Origin: Hyphomicrobiales bacterium
Lineage (GTDB): Bacteria > Pseudomonadota > Alphaproteobacteria > Rhizobiales > JAJFHC01
NCBI GenBank assembly: GCA_021775835.1
Contig: JAJFHC010000070.1
Span: forward strand, 14,147-78,146
Direction of reading: 5' to 3'
Length of the DNA stretch: 64,000 bases
The stretch's first letter is position 1; every line of letters begins with the position of its first letter. The notes below the pieces were generated by a model. The model saw nothing but the letters and a program-made list of their open reading frames with translations, had not been told where the DNA came from and searched no databases. A program made the translations under genes and the position numbers. This document shows, in pieces, positions 1-8,122 of this stretch.

Positions 1-623
1 ACGTCTTCAAGGATGTTGTCGTCAACAATCTCTTCTGCGGTTGCAAAGGATTGTCGTGCTGCCTGTGCCATGATCCGAAGTTCCGCCTGACGTCCGATCC
101 AGACATTGCCGAAACGATCCGCAAGTGGCACATGCATCATCGTAACGTCGGGCCGAATGGCAGGAACGGTTACAATCGGATCGTCCGACCCGTGCGGATT
201 GTCGATGACAACGAAATCTGTTCGATGTGCAAGCACGTCCGAACCGATCAAGCCGCGAATCGGCATGAACGGGATGCCCTTTTGGGCGGCCTGCAAACCC
301 GCATAGATTGCCGGGCATGTCGCATCCAGGATCTTCACCTGCCCGGTCTTGACGGCCCGGGTGAAACAGGGTGCGGGACCATGCTCTCCAAACGAGACGC
401 CCGCCGTTTCAATTGTGGATACGCATCCCGCTCCGATCAAAAGATCCGGCAGCATCCCTCCGGTCGGGACGGTTACAAGATGAAGATCTTTCGCGCCGCG
501 CCTGACTAATCCTCGGGCGATTTCCATCGGCACCCCTGCATCCTTGAACGCGGCGACCTTGGAGCCATCAACGATCAACTCTGCAATTTCTTCTATGCTG
601 CAGATGGTGGAACAAACCTTCAT
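1..623 (-). CDS. CoA-transferase family I, subunit A (3' end cut by window edge)
   Basis: An open frame starts at ATG 623 and runs off the left edge without a stop, giving 207 codons. The N-terminal part carries the CoA-transferase alpha-subunit pattern: VTVPTGG followed by LIGAGCVSTIETAGVSFGEHG and PCFTRAV. Such enzymes move CoA between acyl acids and act as A/B heterodimers, so a B subunit would be expected to the left of the window. It resembles the glutaconate/3-oxoacid type, but the substrate cannot be read from this fragment. An upstream in-frame TGA close to the start supports the ATG chosen. It lies 36 bp downstream of the membrane-protein gene on the same strand, so co-transcription is possible. 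Confidence 0.85.
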   Translation of the reverse strand, partial: MKVCSTICSIEEIAELIVDGSKVAAFKDAGVPMEIARGLVRRGAKDLHLVTVPTGGMLPDLLIGAGCVSTIETAGVSFGEHGPAPCFTRAVKTGQVKILDATCPAIYAGLQAAQKGIPFMPIRGLIGSDVLAHRTDFVVIDNPHGSDDPIVTVPAIRPDVTMMHVPLADRFGNVWIGRQAELRIMAQAARQSFATAEEIVDDNILED

Positions 624-659
624 GGGCAGGTTTCGTCAATTGTCATGCGCTATACATTC

Positions 660-1661
660 TTACGTGGCCGGTTGCGGGCTTGCCGTCGTTTTTTCTGGTC
701 CGCTTTCCTCTTTCGTTTCAGCAGGCGGCGGCAACGCTTCGGCTGGTACCTCAAGGGTTTCGACTGCCTTGATGGTCTCGGCGTCCACGTCGGTCGGGGC
801 GGTCGCGGCGGCATCTCGAACCGGCTCTGCGGTCACAGGCTCTTCAATTGCGGGGATTGGCGCCTGCTCTTCAATAAACGGCGTAAGCTTTGCCCTGAAT
901 TCGTTGGCAAGATCACTGTACCCTCTTGACAGGGCGATCAGATATCTGCGGAAGAGTGACGCGCCGAGAGCCACGTCGAATTGCCCGCTTCCCCTGAGGC
1001 TCTCTTCGATCTTCGATATGCCTTCAAGATATGCCGGTTGGGCGTAGCGGCCCGCCGCTCCGAACTTTTCAGGCGAACCGAAATGGGTATCAAAAAGCCT
1101 CGACATGGCCGTCACCCCCGCGGAAACAACAATGTACCTGTCCGGGTTCCGGTCATCAGTGGTTGCGAGCAATCGTGCAAACTCTGCTCTAAGCGCTTTT
1201 CTGGACTTGCCTTCCCTGTTCTGCGACGCCCCGCCCTTGATATCGCGCCGCTTGATGGCGCGAATTCCAATATCCAACGCAATGATAACGGGTAACGCCA
1301 TGATACAGATGATCAGCCACGGCTTGATGTCTTCGGCCTGCTCCTGTGCCGGCACTATTGCCAATCCGGCTTCTTTAGCAAATTCCGCCCCGAACCACGC
1401 ACCGGCCAGGCCCAGGGCGTCCACTGCCGCCACGATCAACAGCACGGCAATTGCGGTCAAGACCCTTGCCTTCAGAATATTATCCAACAGGGTCACGAGG
1501 CCACGGACATGGAGTTCGACAATGCCGAGCGCGGCTGCCGCGAGAAGAAAAAATGTGGCACCGGACACGAGAACCCATTGGAGTGAATCGGATACACCAA
1601 AGTTCAAGCCACAAACGATCAGTCCGACAATAAACGCGAGAACGTAAGTTACGATATGCAT
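660..1661 (-). CDS. Polytopic membrane protein with Pro/Glu-rich tail, function unknown
   Basis: The product is 333 residues. It has about four hydrophobic segments in the first 140 residues (roughly 2-22, 29-50, 66-88 and 112-132), then a basic cytoplasmic-looking stretch (RAIKRRDIKGG), a soluble region of about 120 residues (145-265), and a low-complexity Pro/Ala/Glu-rich tail from about 270 on. I do not recognise the family. The middle soluble region contains ARLLATTDDRNPDRYIVVSAGVTAMSRLFD, which looks folded and not low complexity. The start is the first ATG of the frame. There is no evidence for an enzyme activity; a membrane-anchored structural or regulatory role is possible. Confidence 0.75.
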   Translation of the reverse strand: MHIVTYVLAFIVGLIVCGLNFGVSDSLQWVLVSGATFFLLAAAALGIVELHVRGLVTLLDNILKARVLTAIAVLLIVAAVDALGLAGAWFGAEFAKEAGLAIVPAQEQAEDIKPWLIICIMALPVIIALDIGIRAIKRRDIKGGASQNREGKSRKALRAEFARLLATTDDRNPDRYIVVSAGVTAMSRLFDTHFGSPEKFGAAGRYAQPAYLEGISKIEESLRGSGQFDVALGASLFRRYLIALSRGYSDLANEFRAKLTPFIEEQAPIPAIEEPVTAEPVRDAAATAPTDVDAETIKAVETLEVPAEALPPPAETKEESGPEKTTASPQPAT

Positions 1662-1795
1662 TGCGCAGTCTGCCTCCCTGCACGGTATGGTTCCTTGCAG
1701 GGCACGTTAGCGCAAAGCAGTGACACACGGCAATCTATGTCGGATCCAGGTGTGAATAACATCTGGCCGCGGATGGGAAGGATCACTGGAGTCCG

Positions 1796-2254
1796 TTACT
1801 CCAGATAGGTCCGAAGGCCTTCAAGGCATCCGATCCATCCAGCTTCATGCCCCTCCTGTACGGACGGGCTGGGTATCCTTGAATGTTCGACAATCACTTC
1901 GGTTTTACCGGAATTGTCCACGAAACGAACGGACACGCGCTCAGACAGACCGCCCGGCTGTGTTGTGGCCGGTTCCGTACACCAGGAATACACAAGGAGG
2001 TTCGGTGGGTCGATGCGCTCAAATTCACCCCTGATCCACAAAATCGAACCGTCAGCGAACCGGTTGGCGATGCGATAGCTGCCGCCAACCCGCAGATCCA
2101 CAGTGCAGTCAGAACACGTTACATGAGCCGGCCCCCACCATTTCACGATGTGTTCAGGCTCGGCCCAGGCCCGGAACACGGCCTCAGCATCACCATCGAT
2201 CGTTTTGCGAACGACAAGAGTAAGCTCGGCCTCGGATTCCTGAGATGATTTCAT
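1796..2254 (-). CDS. SRPBCC / AHSA1-like (START-fold) protein
   Basis: This 152-residue protein has the AHSA1 layout: TLVVRKTIDGDAEAVFRAWAEPEHIVKWWGP near the N-terminus, GGSYRIANRFADGS in the middle, and EAGWIGCLEGLRTYLE at the end. The fold is a helix-grip cavity that binds a hydrophobic ligand in many relatives; the ligand is unknown here. It lies 12 bp downstream of an ArsR-type regulator, the usual partner of this family, and is probably co-transcribed with it. The Shine-Dalgarno before the ATG is weak, which fits translational coupling to the upstream gene. Confidence 0.9.
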   Translation of the reverse strand: MKSSQESEAELTLVVRKTIDGDAEAVFRAWAEPEHIVKWWGPAHVTCSDCTVDLRVGGSYRIANRFADGSILWIRGEFERIDPPNLLVYSWCTEPATTQPGGLSERVSVRFVDNSGKTEVIVEHSRIPSPSVQEGHEAGWIGCLEGLRTYLE

Positions 2255-2266
2255 TTTTTAATTTTG

Positions 2267-2614
2267 TCACTCGTTCTGGGAGCCCGTGACGCCTTTCATG
2301 TGATGTGCCAGGGACTCCAGAGAACCTTCCCAGAAACGTACGTAATGGTTTAACCAGGCGTGAGCGTCCAGCAGGGAGTCCTCATTGAGGGAGCAGACGC
2401 TTGTGCGGCCGGATACGTTCTTATGGATCAATCCAGCACCTTCAAGAGTCTTCAAGTGTTTCGACACAGCATTGAGCGACATCGGGAAGGGCTCAGCCAA
2501 AGTGGTCACGTTGGCCGGCCCCTCGGTCAGTCGCCGCACAATTGAGCGCCGTGTCGGATCGGACAAGGCGTGGAATATGCGATCCAGGCTGTCGTCGATC
2601 TGCATATTACTCAT
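2267..2614 (-). CDS. ArsR-family winged-helix transcriptional regulator (SRPBCC-linked)
   Basis: Product of 115 residues when started at the ATG at 2614. The core DRIFHALSDPTRRSIVRRLTEGPANVTTLAEPFPMSLNAVSKHLKTLEGAGLIHK is a standard ArsR winged-helix domain, with recognition helix around SLNAVSKHLKTLE. No metal-binding ELCVCDL-type cysteine motif is visible, so it belongs to the non-metal group usually paired with SRPBCC proteins. The frame is open upstream to 2722, but that extension would run through the 20-bp palindrome at 2641-2660, so I reject it; a GAGAG motif precedes 2614. The regulator very likely represses itself, the downstream SRPBCC gene and the divergent gene at 2709 through that palindrome. 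Confidence 0.9.
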   Translation of the reverse strand: MSNMQIDDSLDRIFHALSDPTRRSIVRRLTEGPANVTTLAEPFPMSLNAVSKHLKTLEGAGLIHKNVSGRTSVCSLNEDSLLDAHAWLNHYVRFWEGSLESLAHHMKGVTGSQNE

Positions 2615-2640
2615 GGATCTCTCGAGGTTGGCTTGACTAT

Positions 2641-2660
2641 ATTCAACCATATGGTTGAAT
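2641..2660. promoter_or_regulatory. Perfect 20-bp palindrome, probable ArsR operator
   Basis: The sequence ATTCAACCAT-ATGGTTGAAT is identical on both strands, with ten base pairs per arm and no spacer. It lies 27 bp upstream of the ArsR start (2614) and 49 bp upstream of the divergent SRPBCC start (2709), inside the shared promoter region. A TATAGT-like box on the minus strand touches its left side. Dimeric ArsR proteins bind such dyads, so autoregulation and co-regulation of both transcription units is the simplest reading. The binding itself is inferred. Confidence 0.75.
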
Positions 2661-2708
2661 AACACGAAATACAAGTCCACCGTACACACTGCAGAGAGGA
2701 TACTGTCC

Positions 2709-3101
2709 ATGTCGACGAGCATTCACCAGACTGTTGAATTCAACGCAACGCCTGCGCAAATTTACGAGGTGTTCATGGACGAGGACGTTCATAGCAATTT
2801 TGCCGGCGGTACGTCCAAAATCAGTAGGAACGTCGGCGGATTTGTCTCCATGCATGACGGTCAGATTGTTGCCCGTAATCTGGAACTGGAACCGGGCCGG
2901 AAAATTGTGCAGGCGTGGCGGGTTTCGGCATGGGAGGAAGGTGTCTACACGCTCCTTCGCATTCAAATGGCCGGTGTCGGAGACAAGACGTCCGTCACAC
3001 TGGACCAGACCGGCTGCCCAGAAGAGATGACCGAACACTTGGCAGCCGGATGGCAGGCGCGGTACTGGGATCCGCTGACCGTCCGATTCAAAACCGCCTG
3101 A
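2709..3101 (+). CDS. SRPBCC / AHSA1-like protein, divergent from arsR
   Basis: A 130-residue START-fold protein: QTVEFNATPAQIYEVFMDEDVHSNFAGG at the N-terminus and HLAAGWQARYWDPLTVRF at the C-terminus are the family landmarks. The frame is open from 2655, but ATG 2709 aligns with the usual start of the family and leaves the palindrome at 2641-2660 outside the gene. It is a distant paralogue of the protein at 1796-2254. The pair flanks a single ArsR regulator, so both are probably induced by the same signal. The ligand is unknown; a role in detoxifying or sequestering a hydrophobic compound is only a guess. Confidence 0.88.
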   Translation: MSTSIHQTVEFNATPAQIYEVFMDEDVHSNFAGGTSKISRNVGGFVSMHDGQIVARNLELEPGRKIVQAWRVSAWEEGVYTLLRIQMAGVGDKTSVTLDQTGCPEEMTEHLAAGWQARYWDPLTVRFKTA

Positions 3102-3178
3102 TTGACTTGTGTTTTCCTAAGTTGCACCGCATTTTCAATATGCTAACGTTGGCCATCTCTTGTCGGAAAGGATAGGTC

Positions 3179-3481
3179 ATGCGACTTTATAGAACTGCCT
3201 TTGGTGCCCTGCTCTTGAGTACGGTTTGTGTTCAAGCCGCAGACAGGGACGTCATTATCAAGTCCTGTCTTGAGGAACTGAAGATGTCAGCCAAAGCCTG
3301 TGATTGCATAGCCGACCGGGTCCAAAAGGAATTCAGCGAACCACAGCTCGCGTTCTTCTTGGGCATCATTACAAAGGACCGGGCTGCCATGGCGACTGCC
3401 CAGAAAACCCTCTCACCAGGCGACATGCCTATTGTTGCCGACAAGATGGAACAACTCCCGCAGGAATGCGCGGCGGGTTGA
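3179..3481 (+). CDS. Small exported Cys-containing protein, unknown
   Basis: The product has 100 residues with a short signal peptide (RLYRTAFGALLLSTVCVQA, cleavage after about residue 20). The mature part has Cys residues in IKSCLEEL, KACDCIADRV and PQECAAG, which could form disulfides in the periplasm, and a pattern (CLEEL..CDCIADRV...FSE) common in small alphaproteobacterial exported proteins of unknown role. An AGGATAGGTC stretch precedes the ATG. It stands alone between an SRPBCC gene and the VWA gene, all on the plus strand. Confidence 0.7.
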   Translation: MRLYRTAFGALLLSTVCVQAADRDVIIKSCLEELKMSAKACDCIADRVQKEFSEPQLAFFLGIITKDRAAMATAQKTLSPGDMPIVADKMEQLPQECAAG

Positions 3482-3600
3482 ACTTTCGCCGACTTGTGTT
3501 GCGGTGAAACTGTCCTGCGTCGGAACCTGCCAAACCGACATCTACCAGGGCCAGTGAAGTCGGGCTTTCAGACGTAATTTGGCACCGTGAGGAGTATGCC

Positions 3601-5697
3601 ATGAAACAACTACGGTTCATTTTGACCTTGGCAACATTCATTCTGACATCTGCTTCATTCGGAGGCACTGCCCAGGCCGCCGAACGTGGCATGATCATTC
3701 TCGACGGATCCGGGTCGATGTGGGGCCGGATTGACGGCTCGCCAAAAATTTCAATTGCACGCGAAGTTCTGTCCCAAGTACTTCAGTCGACACCACCCGA
3801 TCTGTCGCTCGGCCTCATGACGTATGGTCATCGTGAAAAGGGAAACTGTGCTGACATCGAGGTGCTTGTTCCCATTTCATCCAACCCGGGTACACGGATC
3901 AGCAAGGCCGCAAATGAGTTGAGTCCGAAGGGCAAAACCCCCTTGACGGATGCCGTGCGGCAGGCCGCCGAGGCATTGAAATACACCGAGGACAAGGCAA
4001 CCGTCATTTTGATTACGGACGGCATTGAAACCTGCAATGCAGACCCTTGCGCACTCGCCCGTGAACTCAAGAAAACCGGCGTCGGCCTGAAAGTGCATGT
4101 GGTGGGGTTCGGACTTTCCGCGGAAGAAGGCCGTCAGGTCTCCTGTATCGCGGACGAAACCGGCGGCCTGTACATCCAGGCGGACGATGCAAACGCCCTC
4201 GGCGAGGCGTTGACAGATTCGGTTCTGGAAGTAACGGAAGCCGGAGCGGAACAGCCCCTCGCTGAGGAGGCAGAGGAAGCGGCGGAATTGCCAGTTGCAA
4301 GCCTCGACGCCCCTGAAACGGTGGAGATTGCAAGACGGTTCGACGTGACGTGGGACGGACCCGGCGAAAAATATGATTACGTTTCTCTGTTTGATCCGAC
4401 TGGAAACAACGGTGACGGCAAGAGGCTGCGTGATCGCCGGGTTCAAAGTGTGGGATTTGAAAAACGGCAAGTCACCCTCGTCGCACCCGTCAGGCCAGGG
4501 ATTTACGAACTCCACTATTATTACGGCACCAGCCGCCAGGTTATCGGCAAAAGGAACATCGAAATTGTCGACGCCGAGGTGTCCCTGTCGGCATTACCCA
4601 CAGTCGATATCGGCCGTCAGTTCAAGGTTGAGTGGGTAGGGCCAGGCGCGCGCCGGGACGTCATTCAGATTGTTGATCCCGCGGCCAACCAAGGCGAGGG
4701 AAAGGCGATCCGCGGCAAGCGCCTGGTCAACGACGATTTCGACAACAAAACTGTTCAACTCGTTGCACCGGCAAAGCCCGGTTTTTACCAACTGCAATAC
4801 TGGAACGGAGAGAACAACAAAGTGCTGGCGACCCGGGAGATTGAGGTTCTCGAAGCAGAAGTATCTCTTACCGCGCCACAGAGTGTAACGATCGGTGCGA
4901 CTTTCACCATTGAATGGATCGGTCCGGGCGGACGCCGGGACGCTGTTCAGATCGTCGACCCCAAGAGCAATCAGGGCGAAGGCAAACGTTACCAGGAGAA
5001 ACGGCTCACCAACGGTGACTTCGACAATCGAAAGGTCCGGTTGCCGGCACCGGCACGCCCGGGCCTTTATGAATTGCGCTACTGGAACGGTGAAAACCGC
5101 ACTGTTCTCGCCACCCGCCAATTGGAAGTGGAGGATGCCGAAGTCAGTATTGATGCCCCTGACAGCATCGGCATTGGCGAGACAATAAAGATATCCTGGG
5201 TTGGCCCGGGTGGCCGACGCGATACAATACAGTTGTTTGATCCCGATACCGGAGGTGGCCGCAGCAAGGTGTTGCGATACAGCAGACTGTCAACCGGCGA
5301 TTTCGATGGACGGACGGTCAAGATAATAGCGACCGCCACGCCCAGGCAGCTGTTGTTGCGCTACTGGAATGGTGACAGTCGCCTGGTTCTGGCAACAAGG
5401 CCGATTGAAATCAAGGCGAGCATCGTCACGGTGAACGGCCCGGAGACGGCGTCGGCCGGCGAGTCCTTTTCCGTGTCCTGGCAGGGTCCAGGTGCCTATC
5501 GTGATTCAGTACAGGTCTTTGACCCAACTGCCGGAAAAAACGGAAAAACACTGACGTCTTCACGGCTCGTCAATGGTGACTACGACGGTCGCAAGGCCAA
5601 GCTGAAGGCTCCGAAAAAGCCCGGTAACTATTTGTTGCGTTACTGGAACTCGGATAACAACACAGCCCTGGCGGAAACGCCGATTACAATAAACTGA
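3601..5697 (+). CDS. Exported VWA-domain protein with five 94-residue Ig-like repeats
   Basis: The 698-residue product has a signal peptide (1-27, cleaving after TAQA) and a von Willebrand factor A domain at about 28-215. The metal-ion-dependent adhesion site is complete: DGSGS at 35-39, T113 in KTPLTDA and D140 in ILITDG. An acidic linker (AEQPLAEEAEEAAE) follows. The remainder is five tandem beta-sandwich-like units, each with W-x-GPG, a DP motif, AP..PG.Y.L.Y.N and a closing IE. The key Trp lies at 251, 345, 439, 533 and 627, exactly 94 apart. Such a protein probably binds a ligand or polymer in the periplasm or at the surface; the function is not known. The start has a GAGGAG-type site just upstream. 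Confidence 0.88.
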   Translation: MKQLRFILTLATFILTSASFGGTAQAAERGMIILDGSGSMWGRIDGSPKISIAREVLSQVLQSTPPDLSLGLMTYGHREKGNCADIEVLVPISSNPGTRISKAANELSPKGKTPLTDAVRQAAEALKYTEDKATVILITDGIETCNADPCALARELKKTGVGLKVHVVGFGLSAEEGRQVSCIADETGGLYIQADDANALGEALTDSVLEVTEAGAEQPLAEEAEEAAELPVASLDAPETVEIARRFDVTWDGPGEKYDYVSLFDPTGNNGDGKRLRDRRVQSVGFEKRQVTLVAPVRPGIYELHYYYGTSRQVIGKRNIEIVDAEVSLSALPTVDIGRQFKVEWVGPGARRDVIQIVDPAANQGEGKAIRGKRLVNDDFDNKTVQLVAPAKPGFYQLQYWNGENNKVLATREIEVLEAEVSLTAPQSVTIGATFTIEWIGPGGRRDAVQIVDPKSNQGEGKRYQEKRLTNGDFDNRKVRLPAPARPGLYELRYWNGENRTVLATRQLEVEDAEVSIDAPDSIGIGETIKISWVGPGGRRDTIQLFDPDTGGGRSKVLRYSRLSTGDFDGRTVKIIATATPRQLLLRYWNGDSRLVLATRPIEIKASIVTVNGPETASAGESFSVSWQGPGAYRDSVQVFDPTAGKNGKTLTSSRLVNGDYDGRKAKLKAPKKPGNYLLRYWNSDNNTALAETPITIN
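4291..5694 (+). repeat. Five intragenic tandem repeats of 282 bp (94 residues)
   Basis: Within the VWA gene, residues about 231-698 form five units with no insertion or deletion between the marker Trp residues (251, 345, 439, 533, 627). The units are diverged in DNA but conserved in protein: W-x-GPG-x-x-x-D, V/I-Q-hydrophobic-D-P, R-L, D-F-D-x-R-x-V-x-L-x-AP-x-x-PG, L-x-Y-W-N-G. Units 2 and 3 are most alike; units 1 and 5 at the ends are most diverged, the usual pattern for internal duplication. Confidence 0.9.
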
Positions 5698-5726
5698 ATT
5701 TCTGACACGGATTTGCGAACCAAATA

Positions 5727-6671
5727 ATGCAGCCCAAAATTACGGATCCGGAAATATTGGAATACATCCGGCTGGTCCACGAGAACTATCCGCCTAATCC
5801 GAACGAACTGTCCGCCGAAAAGGACCGCCAGTGCTACGACCGGTTGTGTGCTTATTTTCAAGGTGATCGGCCTGACGACGTCATCGTAGAAGATGCCGTT
5901 GTCGAGGCACAGTCGCCAAACCGGGACCTGCCGGTCCGGCGTTACAGAACCGGATCACGCCAAGCGGACGAACGCCCGATCCTGCTCTATTTTCACGGAG
6001 GCGGTTTCATTGTCGGCGGCTTGGAGAGCCATGATTCGATCTGCGCGGAGTTGTGTGTGAACAGCGGGCTGGAGGTTGTTGCGCTTGACTACCGCCTGGC
6101 CCCTGAGCATCTCTTTCCTGCCGCTCTGGACGACGCTCAGGCAACATACCTTCAATTGCTGAATGAAGGGCGACCGGTAATCGTCGGCGGTGACAGCGCC
6201 GGAGGCAATCTGGCGGTAGGCGTTTGCCTGCGTGCAAAACGGCTGGGATTCGGCATGCCATTTGGTCAGCTCCTGATATATCCGGGGCTTGGCGGCGATC
6301 CCGGGAAAGGCTCCTACATCGAGAATGCTGAGGCACCTATGCTGACCCGGGCCGACTGCATTCATTACTTCAGAGTCTATTCCGGAGGCCAGGAGCGCGG
6401 TGTCACCGATGACCCGGAACTGTCGCCACTTCTGGCGGATAACTTTGTCGGGTTGCCGCCAGCAGCCGTGTTCGGGGCCGACGTTGATCCGTTGCGCGAT
6501 GATGCCTCCAACTATGCCAGACGTCTACGTGAAGACGGCATCTCCGTCAGGCACTCAAACGATGAGCAACTGGTACACGGGTATCTTAGAGCACGAAGGA
6601 TAAGCAGCCGCGCAGCGAAGAGTTTTGCCGCAATCTGTGACTCGCTATCCTGGCTTGCCGGCACGGAATGA
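5727..6671 (+). CDS. Alpha/beta hydrolase of the hormone-sensitive lipase (HSL) type
   Basis: The 314-residue protein has the HSL signature HGGG (90-93) that forms the oxyanion hole, the nucleophile elbow GDSAGG with Ser157, and candidate acid Asp254 (GADVDPLRDD) and His284 (LVHGYLRA). This is a full catalytic triad, so it should be an active carboxylesterase, cytoplasmic since no signal peptide is seen. The HSL group usually hydrolyses short-chain esters; the true substrate is unknown. It starts 29 bp after the VWA gene, on the same strand. Confidence 0.9.
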   Translation: MQPKITDPEILEYIRLVHENYPPNPNELSAEKDRQCYDRLCAYFQGDRPDDVIVEDAVVEAQSPNRDLPVRRYRTGSRQADERPILLYFHGGGFIVGGLESHDSICAELCVNSGLEVVALDYRLAPEHLFPAALDDAQATYLQLLNEGRPVIVGGDSAGGNLAVGVCLRAKRLGFGMPFGQLLIYPGLGGDPGKGSYIENAEAPMLTRADCIHYFRVYSGGQERGVTDDPELSPLLADNFVGLPPAAVFGADVDPLRDDASNYARRLREDGISVRHSNDEQLVHGYLRARRISSRAAKSFAAICDSLSWLAGTE

Positions 6672-6750
6672 ACCAAGAGGCGGGCATCGGAGGCAAGACA
6701 ATTACACCCGGGCAGACATAGCGCAGCACCACGAGGCAAATGTCTGGTCG

Positions 6751-7758
6751 TCAGCCGCTGCGGCCAATCTCCTGCAGGCGATCGTAAAGAGCTTTTGGCA
6801 GTTTTGCGGACCCACTTGCGATCGCCTCCTCGGCCTTTCGCCTGGCACTTTCACCGGGAAGCCGGATCTCATCGACCCCCTCCTGCCGTCGCGACTCCTT
6901 CAATCGTGTTTTCAAGGTTGAAACGGCATTTTTGAACGCTCCCTCGGGCCCAAGCGCGGAAGGTTGTATTGCGATGAATGCCATGCCCCGGTTGGTCGCT
7001 GCGTCTTCGTCACCAAAAATGCCCGCGCCGACCAGAGGGCCTGTCAACAATTCAATCATCATGGCCAATCCAGAACCTTTGTGTTCGCCAAACGGCATGA
7101 TTGCGCCGTCGAGCGCCGTAGCCGGATCTGTTGTGGCCTGGCCTGATGAATCCACAGCAACGCCAATGGGCAGAAATTCATTACGGTTGCGCGCTTCAAT
7201 GAGTCCGAACCAGGCCATTGCCGCGGTTGCCATGTCGAGCACTAAAGGGTCGGTATCGGTCGGCACGGCAATTGCTATCGGATTGGTGCCGAACACCGGG
7301 TCGATGCCCCCGGCAATGGCCATCACCTTGGGCGATCCCGCCAGGACGATGCCGATATACCCCTCCGCTGCCATTTTCTCGGCGTAATATCCAATCGCGC
7401 CAGTTGATGTGCTGGTGTTGCACGTGCCTACAAAAGCAATCCCGAATTCACCTGCAATCCGGATCGCCTCTTCTGTCGCCATGTAGGACACGACCATCCC
7501 TGAACACTGATTTCCATTCAGCCTCAAGGTGGCTCCGTGGGAAGACACCACACCAACCTGTGAGGCTTCCCCAGGCGGCGTTACCGTGCCCTCGACAATC
7601 TTGACCAGGCCCTGATTGTTGTCGCGCAACTGGGCGTACATGAGCACGTCACGTACGATATCCGCTTCGAATCCTTCGAGACCTATTTTGATTAGGCAGA
7701 CTTCAACGAGGTCTTTCAGTTCATCAAGCGGAACGGCCACTAATTCAACATCTGACAT
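6751..7758 (-). CDS. Ldh2-family (malate/L-lactate dehydrogenase-like) oxidoreductase, altered active-site motifs
   Basis: At 335 residues it has the family length and landmarks: GTNPIAIAVP at about 157-166, LDMATAA, and EHKGSGLAMMIELLTGPL. This NAD(P)H-dependent family includes ureidoglycolate and sulfolactate dehydrogenases and reduces or oxidises 2-oxo/2-hydroxy acids. The two histidine motifs usually seen are absent: the N-terminal SHG-type motif reads NNQG at 47-50, and the NSxHFG-type motif reads NTSTSTG at 114-120. It may use different residues, or a different substrate. It is monocistronic and divergent from the L,D-transpeptidase gene across a 364-bp spacer. Confidence 0.85.
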   Translation of the reverse strand: MSDVELVAVPLDELKDLVEVCLIKIGLEGFEADIVRDVLMYAQLRDNNQGLVKIVEGTVTPPGEASQVGVVSSHGATLRLNGNQCSGMVVSYMATEEAIRIAGEFGIAFVGTCNTSTSTGAIGYYAEKMAAEGYIGIVLAGSPKVMAIAGGIDPVFGTNPIAIAVPTDTDPLVLDMATAAMAWFGLIEARNRNEFLPIGVAVDSSGQATTDPATALDGAIMPFGEHKGSGLAMMIELLTGPLVGAGIFGDEDAATNRGMAFIAIQPSALGPEGAFKNAVSTLKTRLKESRRQEGVDEIRLPGESARRKAEEAIASGSAKLPKALYDRLQEIGRSG

Positions 7759-8122
7759 TTCGTTCTCACCTTAGTCCCAAAGGTTAAAACTGATATCCGT
7801 CAAGGGTCAGACCGCGCGCTCGTTGAGCGCCGGACATATTTTGTAATCAACACCTTATGCCCAACAATGCCGTGTAAGGACACGGGTGTCGAGGGGTCTT
7901 GATATCCGGCACCGCCACATAAATGCCACGATGATTATAAAATTAGGACAATGGTTCGCCATTTTGTGAATTTTCAGGGAACCAAATTTGGGTAGGATCG
8001 TTATTGGAAACCAGTGCAGTTGAAACATCGATTGCACACACGATATTGACCCTATGCCGGAAATCACGTCGGCGGGGAACATGAAACCAGACGATCGCCA
8101 ATCAAGCGAGGGATGAAGCAGA
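7759..8122. other. Divergent intergenic region (364 bp)
   Basis: This spacer separates the Ldh-family gene (minus) from the L,D-transpeptidase gene (plus) and must hold promoters for both. It includes a short perfect hairpin (GCGCTC-GTT-GAGCGC, 7816-7830) and an AT-rich stretch around 7930-8000. I see no convincing open frame and no recognisable RNA family. GAGGGA just before 8123 serves as ribosome binding site for the transpeptidase. Confidence 0.5.

Noticed and set aside
2615..2722. N-terminal extension of the ArsR gene to 2722
   Set aside because: It would place the coding region over the perfect palindrome at 2641-2660 and adds 36 residues with no family match; the start at 2614 has a purine-rich site.
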